Of a stretch of DNA of 64,000 bases, positions 1-8,822 are shown piece after piece (within the stretch, counting starts at the first letter, position 1; every line of letters begins with the position of its first letter). The notes beneath the pieces are model-generated. The model did not search any database. It was given only the letters and a program-made list of their open reading frames with translations, and was not told the DNA's origin. The translations under genes were made by a program, and so were the position numbers. The stretch is from Campylobacter majalis. GTDB taxonomy: Bacteria; Campylobacterota; Campylobacteria; Campylobacterales; Campylobacteraceae. The DNA lies in assembly GCF_905120465.1 (NCBI RefSeq), contig NZ_CAJHOF010000006.1:55330-119329 (forward strand), in the 5' to 3' direction.

Positions 1-1787
1 ATGCACTTGCTATCGGCGGTCCGAGCGGTTCGCATATTGACTACGCGATCCCTGGCAAACTTGGCGAAGTAGTCGTAAATCCTTATGATATCGCTCCACT
101 TACGGCAGTTATTAAAAGTGGCGGATATACGATAAAAGATGTTAAGGTTACTATCGTTCCTAAAAAAGATGGACAGACTATTAGCTATGCAGTCGCAGAT
201 AAGCATATCAGAACTCACGGCGGTATCCCTGTTTTTGGTATGTATCCAGACTATCAAAACACGATAGAGATTGAATACACTAAAATTTACAAAGGTCAAG
301 AAGAAAAGATAAAAGAAACATATAAAATTTACGCCCCAGCTATCTATCTAGAAAGCACAGGCATGCCTAATCAAAAAGGACCACTTTTTGATAAGATCGA
401 AGTCGTAAAAGCCGCAAGTGGTAAATTTGCAAACAGATTATACTATGTAAATAACTTCGTAAATAAAACCGGCAAAGGCACAAAAGTCGTATGGAACAAC
501 CCAGCTGGTGGCGCGATAGAGTGGAACTACACTCCAAACAACTTCGTTCTTGACACAAAAGGCGAGGTTAGATGGTATCTTGAGCCAAGCAAAATTTATA
601 ACTTAAAAACTCCGATGAATGCTGGCGTTATGATGGGCTTTAAGCAAAATCCAGATGGTGCTATGACTTGGGGTTATGGACAGCACTATGTAAAATACGA
701 CATCATGGGTAGAGAAATTTTTAACCGCGAACTACCAGCTCAGTATAATGACTTCTCGCACTCTATGGATGTGATGGATAACGGACACTACTTGCTTCGC
801 GTGGCAAACGCTAACCTAAAACGCGCCGATGGTCGCAATGTCCGCACAGTTCGCGATGTCATCGTAGAAGTGGATCGTGATGGCAATGTTGTTGATGATT
901 GGAGACTTTATGAGATTTTAGATCCGTACAGAGATACAGTTATTAAAGTTCTTGATCAAGGTGCGGTGTGCCTAAATATCGATGCTAGCAAAGCAGGTCA
1001 TACAGCAAGTGCTGATGAGTTAGCGATGATGGATAAAGAGGAAAAATGGGGCGATATCGTAGGCGTTGGACCTGGTAGAAACTGGGCTCATGTAAATAGC
1101 GTCGATCACGACCCAACAGACGATAGCATCATCATCTCAAGCCGCCACCAAAACGCAGTCATCAAAATCGGACGCGATAAAAAAGTAAAATGGATCATTG
1201 GCGGGCACAAAGGCTGGAAAGATCAGTTTAAAGATAAGCTTCTTCAGCCAGTTGATAGCAAAGGCAACAAGATCGTTTGCGAAGACGAATACACAAAATG
1301 CCCTGGATATGAAAGTGAAAAAGGTGGCTTTGACTGGCAATACACTCAGCACACAGCATTTAGAATCGATAGCAAGTCAAAACCAGGCGTTGTATATCTA
1401 ACCGTCTTTGATAACGGCGATAGTAGGGGATTTGAGCAACCAGCTATTGCAGGCATGAAATACAGCCGTGCAGTAGTCTTTAAAGTAGATGAGAAGGCAA
1501 AAACAGTCGAGCAAGTCTGGGAATACGGCAAAGAGCGTGGTGCAGAATGGTATAGCTCTGTTACATCTTTAACTCAGTATCAAGATGATTTAAACTCAAT
1601 CTTTGCTTACTCAGCGGTTGCTGGTATGCAGTTTGATATCGCAACTGGTCGCCCAGTAGGTCTTCCAAGCCCACATATCAATGAGTTTGAATGGGGTGCA
1701 AAAGAGCCATCGGTTGAGATCAAAATGACAAATGCGATGGGATATCAGGCGTTTCCATTTAGTGTAGAAAAAGCGTTTTCTAAGTAA
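1..1787 (+). CDS. assT: Arylsulfate sulfotransferase AssT, 5' end outside the window
   Basis: Periplasmic enzyme that moves a sulfuryl group from one phenolic sulfate ester to another phenol through a sulfated histidine. The frame is open from base 3, well upstream of the first internal ATG at 240, and the extra residues (GGPSGSHIDYAIPGKLGEV) fit the N-terminal domain of the family. About 595 codons are present, so only the signal peptide and a few residues are missing. The SRHQN motif near base 1145 carries the His expected to be sulfated; FSHSMD near 757 and the late FDNG motif also fit the family. In other bacteria AssT needs a dedicated DsbL/DsbI pair; none lies in this window, so any such genes would be upstream. 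Identity is firm; substrate is unknown. Confidence 0.9.
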   Translation, partial: ALAIGGPSGSHIDYAIPGKLGEVVVNPYDIAPLTAVIKSGGYTIKDVKVTIVPKKDGQTISYAVADKHIRTHGGIPVFGMYPDYQNTIEIEYTKIYKGQEEKIKETYKIYAPAIYLESTGMPNQKGPLFDKIEVVKAASGKFANRLYYVNNFVNKTGKGTKVVWNNPAGGAIEWNYTPNNFVLDTKGEVRWYLEPSKIYNLKTPMNAGVMMGFKQNPDGAMTWGYGQHYVKYDIMGREIFNRELPAQYNDFSHSMDVMDNGHYLLRVANANLKRADGRNVRTVRDVIVEVDRDGNVVDDWRLYEILDPYRDTVIKVLDQGAVCLNIDASKAGHTASADELAMMDKEEKWGDIVGVGPGRNWAHVNSVDHDPTDDSIIISSRHQNAVIKIGRDKKVKWIIGGHKGWKDQFKDKLLQPVDSKGNKIVCEDEYTKCPGYESEKGGFDWQYTQHTAFRIDSKSKPGVVYLTVFDNGDSRGFEQPAIAGMKYSRAVVFKVDEKAKTVEQVWEYGKERGAEWYSSVTSLTQYQDDLNSIFAYSAVAGMQFDIATGRPVGLPSPHINEFEWGAKEPSVEIKMTNAMGYQAFPFSVEKAFSK

Positions 1788-1794
1788 TATATTT

Positions 1795-1814
1795 CGGTGT
1801 CAAATCTGGCACCG
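1795..1814 (+). terminator. Possible terminator hairpin after assT
   Basis: A 7-bp stem (CGGTGTC/GGCACCG, one G-T pair) with a 6-base loop starts 8 bases after the assT stop. The following sequence is AT-rich but has no run of T, so it is a weak intrinsic terminator at best. Confidence 0.4.
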
Positions 1815-2073
1815 ACTACTTAATATCTTCAAATTTTAATATTAAGCTTTAATTAATCTATTTTATTAATAAATTTTATTTTAAATCATTATAAAAAATT
1901 GCATGATTTTTTATATGTCCAAAAAAAATCAAATCCGCAAAATAAATTTTTGCTTTATTTGTTGTTGCCTTTTTAGTTATTGTAATATTTGGCTATTACA
2001 TAAAGTTTGACATATTTACAAACGATACAAATTGCTAAAATAAGCAATATTTTGTATTTAATTGTTATAAAAT

Positions 2074-3708
2074 TTAGCTTATTTTCTCGACAGCGTCACG
2101 ACTTGCTATCTCTCGCTCATCGCCTTTTAACTCACGTATATATCCATCTTTTGCTAGTATGATACGCTCTGCCACATCGAAATAATTATCATCATGTGAG
2201 ATAGCTAGTATAGTTATGCCACGTGATTTTAAAAGCGGTAAAATTTCCCTATAAAATACACGCTTAAACACCGGATCTTGATCCGCCGCCCACTCATCTA
2301 GCACAAGCAAACTTCGCCTTTCGCATAGTGCTAAAAATAAACTAAGGCGTTTTCGTTGTCCTTGCGATAGCGATGTCGTGCTTAATTTTCCATCTATTAC
2401 GCTTACTTTTTCATCAATATCAAGCAAAACAAGCAAATCCTTAACCTCATCTTCACTTAAACTTTTGCCTTGGTTATCAATAACCTGCGAAAATAGATAA
2501 AACTCGCTAAAAATTGCTGAAATTTTACTTTGATAATCGCGTAAGTTTTTATGTGATATTTCAGTATCATCTAGCATTATTTTACCGCTACTTGGCTGCA
2601 GCAAGCCGCAAAGTAGATTGCAAAATGTGCTTTTGCCACTACCATTTTTACCAATTAAAAACACTATTTCGCCACGTTTTAGTTCTAAGTTTAGATTTTT
2701 TAATCCAAATTTATCATTGTATTTAAAATTTATGTCTTGAAATTTAATGCTTTTCCAGTCGTTATTTAAGCTATTTTGCACATCAAAACCATCTGAAAAA
2801 TCAACAAAATTTAGTGCCATAATCTTTTCAAAACTAATTTTAGCCGCAAGCATTGTAGGTATTGAGCTAACAAGTGCGTTTAACGAACCGCGTAAAAATA
2901 GTATAGTAAGCCCTACGGTTACGGCTGTTTGCATACTTGCCCACTCTAGCGATATGGATAAAAATATACACATCCCAACTAATCCAAGAAGCATAATATT
3001 GCTCCAATTATCGCTTATAGAGTGGTAGATATCAGCACGAATTAGATTGTATTTTTTTTGCTGAGCTACGACATCAAACTCAGCAAAACTAAGCTCTGCT
3101 CTTGCTCTATTTAGCATAAGCTCTTTATGCCCTTCAACAGAGTCCTCAAAACTAGCCTGAAGTGCGTCATCACTGGCACGTGCAAGTTTGAAATAGTGAT
3201 GAATTTTACTCATAAAATAAGTACCAACGCTAAGCGTGACGCCAATCCATATAAAAATAAAAACAAAAAGTTTAGGCGATATTACAAGTAAATAGATACT
3301 AACTGCGATGATAAAAACAAGCCCTTGAATAAGTCCAGGTGCTGACATAAATGCAAACGATATACTTCTAATGTCGTTATTTAAACTAGCGATTATTTTT
3401 GCTTTGCCAATTAGTTCTATTTGATAGCTTGGCGTGTCAAGTAGGCGCTTTACAAGCTCTTTTCGCATATTATAAACTAAATTATGCCCAAATTTAGCCA
3501 ATGTAATATTTGCATAAATTGAAGCCGACAAAAACACTAAAAGTAGTGTAATAAATTGCAAAATCACACTTAAATCAAATTTAGTTATGGTTAAAATTTT
3601 AGAGTTTATAAATGACAATGTGGCTATGCCAAGACCACTGTAAATGAGTGTTAGGATGACTATTTTGATTAGGTGAGGTATGCTTTTTTTAAGTAAGTTT
3701 TTTATCAT
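2074..3708 (-). CDS. ABC exporter, fused permease-ATPase of the cyclic peptide / siderophore (SyrD, PvdE, YojI) type
   Basis: Inner-membrane half-transporter that would act as a homodimer. Residues 1-290 hold about six hydrophobic helices; the ATPase follows with Walker A GKNGSGKST (353-361), signature LSQGQRKR (447-454), Walker B running into DEWAADQDP (471-479) and the switch His in AISHDD (505). DEWAADQDP followed by a YREILP stretch is typical of the cyclic-peptide-transporter family (SyrD, PvdE, YojI). No peptide synthetase or lasso/microcin precursor is next to it, so the cargo is unknown. It lies 126 bases downstream of nikV on the same strand, but it has its own extended -10 promoter and is probably a separate unit. 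The subfamily is well supported; a role in peptide or metallophore export is inference. Confidence 0.85.
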   Translation of the reverse strand: MIKNLLKKSIPHLIKIVILTLIYSGLGIATLSFINSKILTITKFDLSVILQFITLLLVFLSASIYANITLAKFGHNLVYNMRKELVKRLLDTPSYQIELIGKAKIIASLNNDIRSISFAFMSAPGLIQGLVFIIAVSIYLLVISPKLFVFIFIWIGVTLSVGTYFMSKIHHYFKLARASDDALQASFEDSVEGHKELMLNRARAELSFAEFDVVAQQKKYNLIRADIYHSISDNWSNIMLLGLVGMCIFLSISLEWASMQTAVTVGLTILFLRGSLNALVSSIPTMLAAKISFEKIMALNFVDFSDGFDVQNSLNNDWKSIKFQDINFKYNDKFGLKNLNLELKRGEIVFLIGKNGSGKSTFCNLLCGLLQPSSGKIMLDDTEISHKNLRDYQSKISAIFSEFYLFSQVIDNQGKSLSEDEVKDLLVLLDIDEKVSVIDGKLSTTSLSQGQRKRLSLFLALCERRSLLVLDEWAADQDPVFKRVFYREILPLLKSRGITILAISHDDNYFDVAERIILAKDGYIRELKGDEREIASRDAVEKIS

Positions 3709-3735
3709 TTTCGCTTCTTTTGTAAATTTTAGTAG

Positions 3736-3745
3736 ATTATATCAA
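3736..3745 (-). promoter_or_regulatory. Extended -10 promoter of the cyclic-peptide-type exporter
   Basis: On the minus strand the sequence reads TTTTGATATAAT, an exact match to the Campylobacter extended -10. The expected start of transcription is near 3729, leaving a leader of about 20 bases before the ATG at 3708. Confidence 0.55.
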
Positions 3746-3834
3746 AAGCCTACTTTTTGAGTTATAAATTTATGAGCTATGTTTTATTTAAAGAGGATTT
3801 TAAATTTGCCAAGCGTTTTACTTGGCAAAATTTG

Positions 3835-4587
3835 CTATAAAATTGCGTTTTTAAGCGATACTCCTAGCTCTGAGCTAAAATCTTGATTTTTGCCTATTTT
3901 TTCTATTATTTTGCCTTTTTGCATAAGCATTATCTCATCACAAAACGCACGTGCTAAGCGAAAATCATGCGTTATAAATAAATAACTCATCCCCTCTAAG
4001 CTATCAAGTAGTTTTAAAATTTCAGCCTGAAGTGGCAAGTCAAACGCCGATAAGCTCTCATCCAAAATAAGAAATTTAGGCTTAATTATTAAAGCCCTAG
4101 CCAGATTTACTCTACCTAGCTCACCTCCGCTTAAGCTTAATGCAGGTTTGTTTAAATACTCGTGTTTGATATGAGTTTTTTCACATATTTGCATGATTTG
4201 CTCATCTTTTTGACGCTCATTTAACTTGCTTAAATGATTTAGCGGTTCACTTAGCACCTGCTTAACGCTAAAGCTTGGATTTATCGCACTAATTGGGTCT
4301 TGAAAGACAATTTGAGCCATTTTGTAAAACTCACGCCTTTTGCTTAGTGTATCTAGTTTATGCGTTTTATTGTAAAATTTTATCTTTCCGCTTTGTGGTG
4401 TGTTTAGTCCCATGATGATTGAAGCTAAAGTGCTTTTGCCACATCCAGATAGCCCCATAAGCCCCATTTTTTGCCCTATTTTTATCTCAAAATTTACATC
4501 ATCTAAGACTTTTTCGTATCTACTGCCACGTAAAAACGAGTAGCTTTCATAACCAAAAGTTAGGTTTGAAATCTCAAGTGCGTTCAT
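3835..4587 (-). CDS. nikV: Nickel ABC importer ATPase NikV
   Basis: Second ATPase of a nickel/oligopeptide-type (Dpp/Opp/Nik) importer. It shows Walker A GLSGCGKST, the signature LSGGELGRVNLARAL, Walker B FLILDES and the switch His in FITHDF. At 250 residues it is shorter than typical OppF and lacks the C-terminal oligopeptide extension. Last gene of the five-gene operon: its ATG shares its first base with the last base region of nikW (boundary at 4587), which implies translational coupling. The order ZYXWV matches the Campylobacter jejuni Nik system; the binding protein argues for nickel over peptides. Confidence 0.85.
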   Translation of the reverse strand: MNALEISNLTFGYESYSFLRGSRYEKVLDDVNFEIKIGQKMGLMGLSGCGKSTLASIIMGLNTPQSGKIKFYNKTHKLDTLSKRREFYKMAQIVFQDPISAINPSFSVKQVLSEPLNHLSKLNERQKDEQIMQICEKTHIKHEYLNKPALSLSGGELGRVNLARALIIKPKFLILDESLSAFDLPLQAEILKLLDSLEGMSYLFITHDFRLARAFCDEIMLMQKGKIIEKIGKNQDFSSELGVSLKNAIL

Positions 4588-5294
4588 TATGCGTTCCTTA
4601 CGATGCTATATGCATTTAGTAAATTTTGAGTAGCCCTGTGTTTTGCATGATTAAATATTTCATTAATATTTCCACGCTCAACTATCTCGCCATTACTCAT
4701 TACAAGCACATCATCTGCCATTTTTTTAACTACACCAAAATCATGAGTGATTAGCAAAATGCCGATATTTTTTTTCGTTTTTAACTCAAGCAAAAGCTCC
4801 AAAATAGTATTTTGAGTAATTAAATCCAAATCAGTCGTAGGCTCATCAGCAATTATAAAATGCGGCTGTTTAAGCAGTGCTAAGGCTATCATTGCACGTT
4901 GAAGCATACCGCCACTTAGCTCAAATGGATACTTTTTAAGGTTTTCTAACCCTAGCCCAACATCATTAAAAACTTGCTTAATAAGCTCATCTTTGTTTTT
5001 AGTACCACTTTTAATGCTCTCTTTAGCATGAGTGTGAATACTTAAAAGTGGATTAAATGCCGTTCTTGGATTTTGCATAATTATGCTTATTTTTTCCTTT
5101 GGTTGGCTTATTTTTATATCGCTTTTGTATCCGTTTGGTGTCATGCCAAATATCGCCATCGCACTTAGACTTTTGCCACTGCCACTTGTTCCTATAAGTG
5201 CGGTTATATGCGAATGCGATAGTGTAAAATTGACATTTTTAAGTAAAAAATTCTTATTATTATATATGCTTATGGCTACATCAAGGTTGCACAT
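4587..5294 (-). CDS. nikW: Nickel ABC importer ATPase NikW
   Basis: First ATPase of the importer, pairing with NikV on the cytoplasmic side. Walker A GTSGSGKS, signature LSGGMLQRAMIALAL, Walker B FIIADEPTTDLD and LITHDF are present, as in DppD/NikD-type subunits. Two ATGs lie 6 bases apart (5300 and 5294). The AAAGG Shine-Dalgarno directly abuts the first one, so the second, with correct spacing, is the better start. The gene overlaps the end of nikX by 14 bases. Confidence 0.85.
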   Translation of the reverse strand: MCNLDVAISIYNNKNFLLKNVNFTLSHSHITALIGTSGSGKSLSAMAIFGMTPNGYKSDIKISQPKEKISIIMQNPRTAFNPLLSIHTHAKESIKSGTKNKDELIKQVFNDVGLGLENLKKYPFELSGGMLQRAMIALALLKQPHFIIADEPTTDLDLITQNTILELLLELKTKKNIGILLITHDFGVVKKMADDVLVMSNGEIVERGNINEIFNHAKHRATQNLLNAYSIVRNA

Positions 5295-6108
5295 TTTCAT
5301 CCTTTAATATTGCTTTGTTGCCAAGCTTATCACGCAAATAATCCCCCAGCACATTAAAGCTCATTACGGCTAAAAATAGTGCAAATCCAGGATAGTAAAT
5401 AAGCTCTGGAGCTGTAAATAAAAACTCTTTTGCGTCACTTATCATTATGCCCCACTCAGCCTCAGGTGCTTTTACGCCAAGCCCTAAAAAGCTAAGCCCA
5501 GAGATATGAAGCATGATATGTCCTATATCTAAACTTGCGACTATAATACATTGAGCAATTATTGGATAAAGCATGTTTTGAGTGAAATTTTTAAACCCAG
5601 ATGCGCCTGAAATTTTACTTATCATCACATACTCTTTGTTTTTTAAATTTAGCACAACCGAGCGAATAATCCTAGCATACCATGCCCAGTGAGTTATAGC
5701 TATAGCTATGATGACATTTACTAATCCTGTGCCTAAAATTCCTACCAAAAATAGCGACAATACAATCGTAGGAAGTGCAAAAAATACGTCACAAATTCTC
5801 ATTAAAACCTGATCCGTCTTACCGCCGACAAACCCAGCCACAGCCCCAACCAAAAAGCCAAAAGAGAGTATTAAAAATAGCGTAACAAAAACAGCACCAA
5901 GAGAAATTCTAGCACCATAAATTAGCCTTGACAATACATCTCGTCCTAAATGATCCGTGCCTAAAAGATGCGTTGATGAGATTTGAGCAAATTTATTGCT
6001 TAAGTTTATCTCATCTGGTGTAAAAGGGGCTATGTAGTTTGCAAAAATAGATACAAAAACAAGCACAAAAATGATACTTAAACTGCTAAAAAGTAGAATT
6101 TTTTTCAT
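5281..6108 (-). CDS. nikX: Nickel ABC importer permease NikX
   Basis: Inner-membrane permease of the DppC/NikC type, 275 residues with about six hydrophobic helices. The N-terminal region carries GTDHLGRDVLSRLIYGARIS, the hallmark of the C-type permease. The coupling loop near residues 165-175 (ISGASGFKNFTQ) contacts the ATPase. Its start overlaps the nikY stop by 4 bases (ATGA). Confidence 0.85.
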   Translation of the reverse strand: MKKILLFSSLSIIFVLVFVSIFANYIAPFTPDEINLSNKFAQISSTHLLGTDHLGRDVLSRLIYGARISLGAVFVTLFLILSFGFLVGAVAGFVGGKTDQVLMRICDVFFALPTIVLSLFLVGILGTGLVNVIIAIAITHWAWYARIIRSVVLNLKNKEYVMISKISGASGFKNFTQNMLYPIIAQCIIVASLDIGHIMLHISGLSFLGLGVKAPEAEWGIMISDAKEFLFTAPELIYYPGFALFLAVMSFNVLGDYLRDKLGNKAILKDENVQP

Positions 6109-7040
6109 TTTACACCTAGCCTTATACGCGGATCTATAAAGGCATAGCTTATGTCTATTAGTAGGTTTGATATGATAAAAATTACACTAAAAAGTAGCAT
6201 AAAAGCTAGTATAACTGGATAGTCGTTGCTAATGATGGCTGTGATAATGTAACTACCAATGCCAGGATAAGCAAAGACATTTTCAACTACTATCGCTGCG
6301 CCAACAAGCTCTCCAAAGTGCATGCCCATGGCGGTTATAACCGGTAAAAGAGCATTTTTAAGCACATGCTTAAGTATAAGCCCAAAACCGCTTACTCCAC
6401 GCATTTTAGCATACATTACGTGGCGTGAGCTGATATTTTCTAGCATGTTTGCACGTATAAATCTAGCATTTATAGCAATTGACATAAAGCTAATTGCAAA
6501 TCCAGGCATGATAAGGTGCATAAACGTCCCACTTCCAAATGGTGGAAGCAAACTAAAATGCACTGAAAAAATGCTAATTAATATAAAACCTAACCAAAAA
6601 TTTGGTGTAGATACGCCCAAAAACGCAAAAATTCTAACCAATAAATCAATAAATTTATCTTTATACATCGCACCCAAAATTCCAAACAGAAGCGATAAAG
6701 AAAATGTAAGAAATAACCCAAATAGCACAAGTTTTATGCTATTTGAAAAATAATAACCTATATCTTTGCTAACATCTCTGCCAGTTATATACGATTTGCC
6801 TAGATCTAGCTTTATGGCGTCTTTAAGCCATATGCCATATTGTGTTAAAATAGGCTTATCTAGCCCTAGTTCGGCTCTTGCATGTGCTAAACTCTCCTTA
6901 GTAGGCGTGATACCAGATGCGTTTAGATAGCTCATCGCCGCATCAGTTCCATTTAGCCTAAGCATACAAAATATAAAAAGCGATACCACAAAAAGTATCG
7001 GTATCGCTAGCAATGTTCGCTTAAAAATATATTTTTTCAT
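6105..7040 (-). CDS. nikY: Nickel ABC importer permease NikY
   Basis: Inner-membrane permease of the DppB/NikB type, 311 residues. It shows the family features SLFIFCMLRL near the N-terminus, an early LGLDKPILTQYG segment and the C-terminal FAYPGIGSYI. Pairs with NikX to form the channel. The start overlaps the nikZ stop by 4 bases. Confidence 0.85.
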   Translation of the reverse strand: MKKYIFKRTLLAIPILFVVSLFIFCMLRLNGTDAAMSYLNASGITPTKESLAHARAELGLDKPILTQYGIWLKDAIKLDLGKSYITGRDVSKDIGYYFSNSIKLVLFGLFLTFSLSLLFGILGAMYKDKFIDLLVRIFAFLGVSTPNFWLGFILISIFSVHFSLLPPFGSGTFMHLIMPGFAISFMSIAINARFIRANMLENISSRHVMYAKMRGVSGFGLILKHVLKNALLPVITAMGMHFGELVGAAIVVENVFAYPGIGSYIITAIISNDYPVILAFMLLFSVIFIISNLLIDISYAFIDPRIRLGVK

Positions 7041-8575
7041 TTTAGTTTCATTTTGTTAAACTCAATATCATTTGCAAGATTTAGTGCTTTAACGCCATCA
7101 AGCTTTTTGGAGCTTATTGCGATATTTGTTTCATGAGATATCGGCAGATAAATAGCCTCATCATGCAATTCTGTTAGCACTTCTTTTATGAGCTTGTCTT
7201 TTTTATCATCATCAAAAGTTGCCAAAATTTCTGTGATTTTCTCATCTATTTTAGATTTGTTTGCTAGTCCAAGCTGTGCTTGATAATCAGCATGAGACGG
7301 ACTTCTCATAGAGCCTAAAAATATCTCTGGATCGTATGGTATGCCCCAAGTTCTATTATAAGTGATACCAAAATCGCCAGTTCTTTGTTTTTTGTAAAAG
7401 ATTGAACTTTCTTCTGCTTTTAAGTTTAACTCTACCCCGATTTGTTTAAACTGAGCTTGTAAAATTTCAGCTATCGATTTATACATAGCATTCGTGCCGA
7501 TATATGTTAGCTCAATGCTTAATTTTGCACCATTTTTATAACGATAGCCATCTTTTGCTTTTATCCAGCCATCAGATGTTAAAATTTCATTGGCCATTTT
7601 TATGTCATATGCATATTCTTTTGCGTTTATATCGCAATGCGGTAAGCTTTTAGCAAATAAAAATGATGCTGTTTTTTGAGTATCAAAAAATACAGATTTA
7701 ACAATAGCATCTTTATCTACGGCTAAATTTAGTGCTTTTCTCACACTTAAATCACTCGTTGGTGCCTTATTTGAGTTTATAGCTAATGCTAAAGTATTTA
7801 TAGGTTCTGAAATTTCAACATTAAAGCTCTTTTTTAAATCAGCCAAAACATCAAGCGGAATTTGCTCACTTTGATATATTAAATCAGCTTCACCAGTTTT
7901 AAGAGCAATCACTTTTGTATTTGGATGTGGGATAACTTTGCCAACTATTTTTTTAATTTTTGCTTTTTCGCCCCAATAGTTTTCATTTATAACAAAGGTA
8001 TCTTTTACGCCAAGCTCAGAACTTTCTAGCTTGTATGTGCCAGTGCCTACTGGTGCCTTTATGCCATCTTTGCTATCGCCATTTATGAGAGAATTTGGCG
8101 AGACAAATCTAAATGGACGAATTAGGCTTAACTCTTTTACAAGTGGAGCGTATGGTTTGCTTAGATTAATTGCTACTTTGTATTCACTTAGCACATCAAC
8201 GCTTTGAATTAGATTTGCTGACTCTAGCCATTTGTGACGTTCACGGTTAGCTAGTATGGCATCAAAATTTGCCTTGACTGCGACGGCATTAAATTTCACA
8301 CCATCAGTAAAACTCACATCATCACGCAACTCAAACACATATGTTTTGCCGTCATTTTGCACCTCCCAACCTTTGGCAAGATGAGGCTTTATTTCTGCGT
8401 TTGTGTCATATTTACTAAGTCCTTCATAAAGCATGTTTTGTGCAAACATCTCATTTGGAGAGTATAGGTGTGGATTTAGTGGTCCTACATTTTTTGTCAT
8501 GACAAAATTTAGCTGCTCACTAGCAAACAGCACACCAACACCAAGACTCAAAGAGAGTGCAATTTTTTTAATCAT
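7037..8575 (-). CDS. nikZ: Periplasmic nickel-binding protein NikZ
   Basis: Solute-binding protein that feeds nickel, probably as a metal-histidine or similar chelate, to NikXY. 512 residues with an N-terminal signal peptide (Lys-rich start, hydrophobic core, cleavage near FAS/EQ). Several stretches match NikA-type nickel binders more than peptide binders: RPFRFVSPNS, NENYWGEKAKI, NRTWGIPYDPEIF and SMRSPSHADYQAQ. The conserved Arg of RPFRF and the Trp of NRTWG are in the region that surrounds the metal chelate in known NikA structures. First gene of nikZYXWV. Nickel would serve NiFe hydrogenase in such organisms; no hydrogenase gene lies here. RBS AAGGA is well placed. Confidence 0.88.
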   Translation of the reverse strand: MIKKIALSLSLGVGVLFASEQLNFVMTKNVGPLNPHLYSPNEMFAQNMLYEGLSKYDTNAEIKPHLAKGWEVQNDGKTYVFELRDDVSFTDGVKFNAVAVKANFDAILANRERHKWLESANLIQSVDVLSEYKVAINLSKPYAPLVKELSLIRPFRFVSPNSLINGDSKDGIKAPVGTGTYKLESSELGVKDTFVINENYWGEKAKIKKIVGKVIPHPNTKVIALKTGEADLIYQSEQIPLDVLADLKKSFNVEISEPINTLALAINSNKAPTSDLSVRKALNLAVDKDAIVKSVFFDTQKTASFLFAKSLPHCDINAKEYAYDIKMANEILTSDGWIKAKDGYRYKNGAKLSIELTYIGTNAMYKSIAEILQAQFKQIGVELNLKAEESSIFYKKQRTGDFGITYNRTWGIPYDPEIFLGSMRSPSHADYQAQLGLANKSKIDEKITEILATFDDDKKDKLIKEVLTELHDEAIYLPISHETNIAISSKKLDGVKALNLANDIEFNKMKLK

Positions 8576-8595
8576 TGTTTATCCTTTATTATAAG

Positions 8596-8661
8596 AATGT
8601 TAAAGTTTGTTTCGTGTTATTTTAATAAAATTAGTATTATTTGTCAATAAAATTTAACATT
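8596..8661. promoter_or_regulatory. Inverted repeat flanking the nik promoter, possible metal-regulator site
   Basis: AATGTTAAA at 8596-8604 and its exact inverse TTTAACATT at 8653-8661 lie on either side of the promoter, one just downstream of the expected start site and one just upstream of the -35. This would suit a regulator such as NikR or Fur. Neither arm matches a consensus I can name, and 9-base AT-rich matches can arise by chance. Confidence 0.3.
8619..8647 (-). promoter_or_regulatory. Sigma-70 promoter of the nik operon
   Basis: Minus strand: TTGACA (8647-8642), a 17-base spacer, then TAAAAT (8624-8619). Expected transcription start near 8612, about 37 bases before the nikZ ATG. 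A perfect -35 is uncommon in Campylobacter, where -35 elements are usually poorly conserved. Confidence 0.6.
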
Positions 8662-8822
8662 TTTTATTATTCTTTTGTTTAAAAAATATGAGTTTTACTT
8701 TTTGATTAGCGATAAATTTACATTAATTACTTATGCGATATATTAAACCACCTACAAACAAAGATAGGTAAATTTGCAAGTGGTGGCTAAATTTACATTT
8801 ACGACTTTGCTTAGTTTAAATT

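Noticed and set aside
8588..8593. Minus-strand TATAAT just before nikZ as its promoter
   Set aside because: It lies 13 bases from the ATG and would leave no leader for the ribosome binding site; the TTGACA-N17-TAAAAT farther upstream is better.
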